Source of the DNA: CAITWD01 sp963727285
Lineage (GTDB): Bacteria; Actinomycetota; Thermoleophilia; Miltoncostaeales; Miltoncostaeaceae
DNA length: 64,000 bases
Direction of reading: 5' to 3'
Assembly: GCA_963727285.1 (NCBI GenBank)
Contig: CAVSFF010000009.1
Coordinates: 186,001-250,000, forward strand
Shown: positions 63,835 to 64,000 of the stretch, in pieces
Position numbering within the stretch: position 1 is the first letter of the stretch
How the letters are laid out: each line of letters opens with the position of its first letter
Position numbers and translations under genes: made by a program
Notes under the pieces: generated by a model
Database searches by the model: none
Told to the model about the DNA's origin: nothing
The model's input: the letters and a program-made list of their open reading frames with translations, nothing else

Positions 63835-64000
63835 GCGCTGGCCCCGGAGCGCGCCGCGTCGGCCCAGGTCACGATCGTGTCGACAACCTCGGCGATCGAG
63901 AGGTCGGACGTATCCAGTCGCACGGCGTCCGTCGCCGCCCGCAGCGGGCTCGCGGCCCGGGTCGAGTCGCGGCGGTCACGCTCGGCGATCGCGGCCGCGA
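63831..64000 (-). CDS. cmk: Cytidylate kinase, 3' end
   Basis: Only the last 55 codons are inside the window. IAERDRRDSTRAASPLRAATDAVRLDTSDLSIAEVVDTIV matches the C-terminal RDxxDSxRxxSPLxxAxDAxxLDTS signature of CMP kinase. The cmk-plsC-der order is common in actinobacteria and relatives. The TGA overlaps the ATG of plsC. Confidence 0.9.
   Translation of the reverse strand, partial: AAAIAERDRRDSTRAASPLRAATDAVRLDTSDLSIAEVVDTIVTWADAARSGASA

Overview
This is a high-GC, densely coding bacterial chromosome segment. It has many GTG and TTG starts and many ATGA or GTGA start/stop overlaps. Gene order is actinobacterial in style: coaD / SepIVA-like / DUF177 / rpmF / plsX / acpP / rnc / smc / ftsY / ffh / rpsP / khpA / rimM / trmD / rplS / rnhB, then cmk / plsC / der / gpsA / metK / priA / def / fmt / rsmB / rpe / ribD-ribE-ribBA-ribH. 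Paired WYL regulators and a futalosine-route mqnE fit a deep-branching actinobacterium (Thermoleophilia-like) or a related high-GC terrestrial lineage. I cannot place it more exactly from sequence alone.

Layout. 1-6.2 kb: the end of an ABC transporter ATPase gene, a CaCA-type cation/proton exchanger, an HtrA-like membrane-anchored protease, then a cobalamin riboswitch driving btuF-btuC-btuD, followed by a decayed phosphoesterase tail. 6.3-15.4 kb: pabB-pabC, an HDAC-like deacetylase, and a minus-strand run of sensor kinase-trpF-trpB-trpA-aminotransferase-hydrolase. 15.5-20.4 kb: two response regulators, a HIT hydrolase, a phosphohexomutase and an unusual ABC ATPase/permease pair. 20.5-28.8 kb: mqnE, a DUF1802 operon ending in a 36-residue membrane peptide, an IDH-like enzyme with two small neighbours, a Nudix hydrolase and two WYL regulators, the second followed by or fused to a VOC domain.

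28.77-33.63 kb is a 4.8-kb genomic island. It is bounded by a 48-bp direct repeat (46/48 identical) that duplicates the 3' end of the VOC reading frame. Inside are a truncated tyrosine integrase at the left end, a multi-pass membrane protein, an HxlR regulator, a 9-bp inverted-repeat operator and a nitroreductase, plus about 1.2 kb with no convincing gene. The island split a convergent pair (VOC and rnhB) whose stop codons overlapped in one CTAG.

33.6-64 kb is core housekeeping: translation and signal-recognition genes, SMC, fatty-acid and phospholipid initiation, CoA, RecG, L28, the riboflavin operon, N-terminal formyl/Met processing, PriA, MetK, GpsA, Der, PlsC and the tail of Cmk.

A caution for every reader: about 35 single-base frameshifts interrupt otherwise perfectly conserved genes. 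About half of them lie in 2.2 kb of the riboflavin operon (49.6-51.83 kb). This looks like consensus error rather than biology. I therefore annotate whole genes across the shifts and say where the frame changes.
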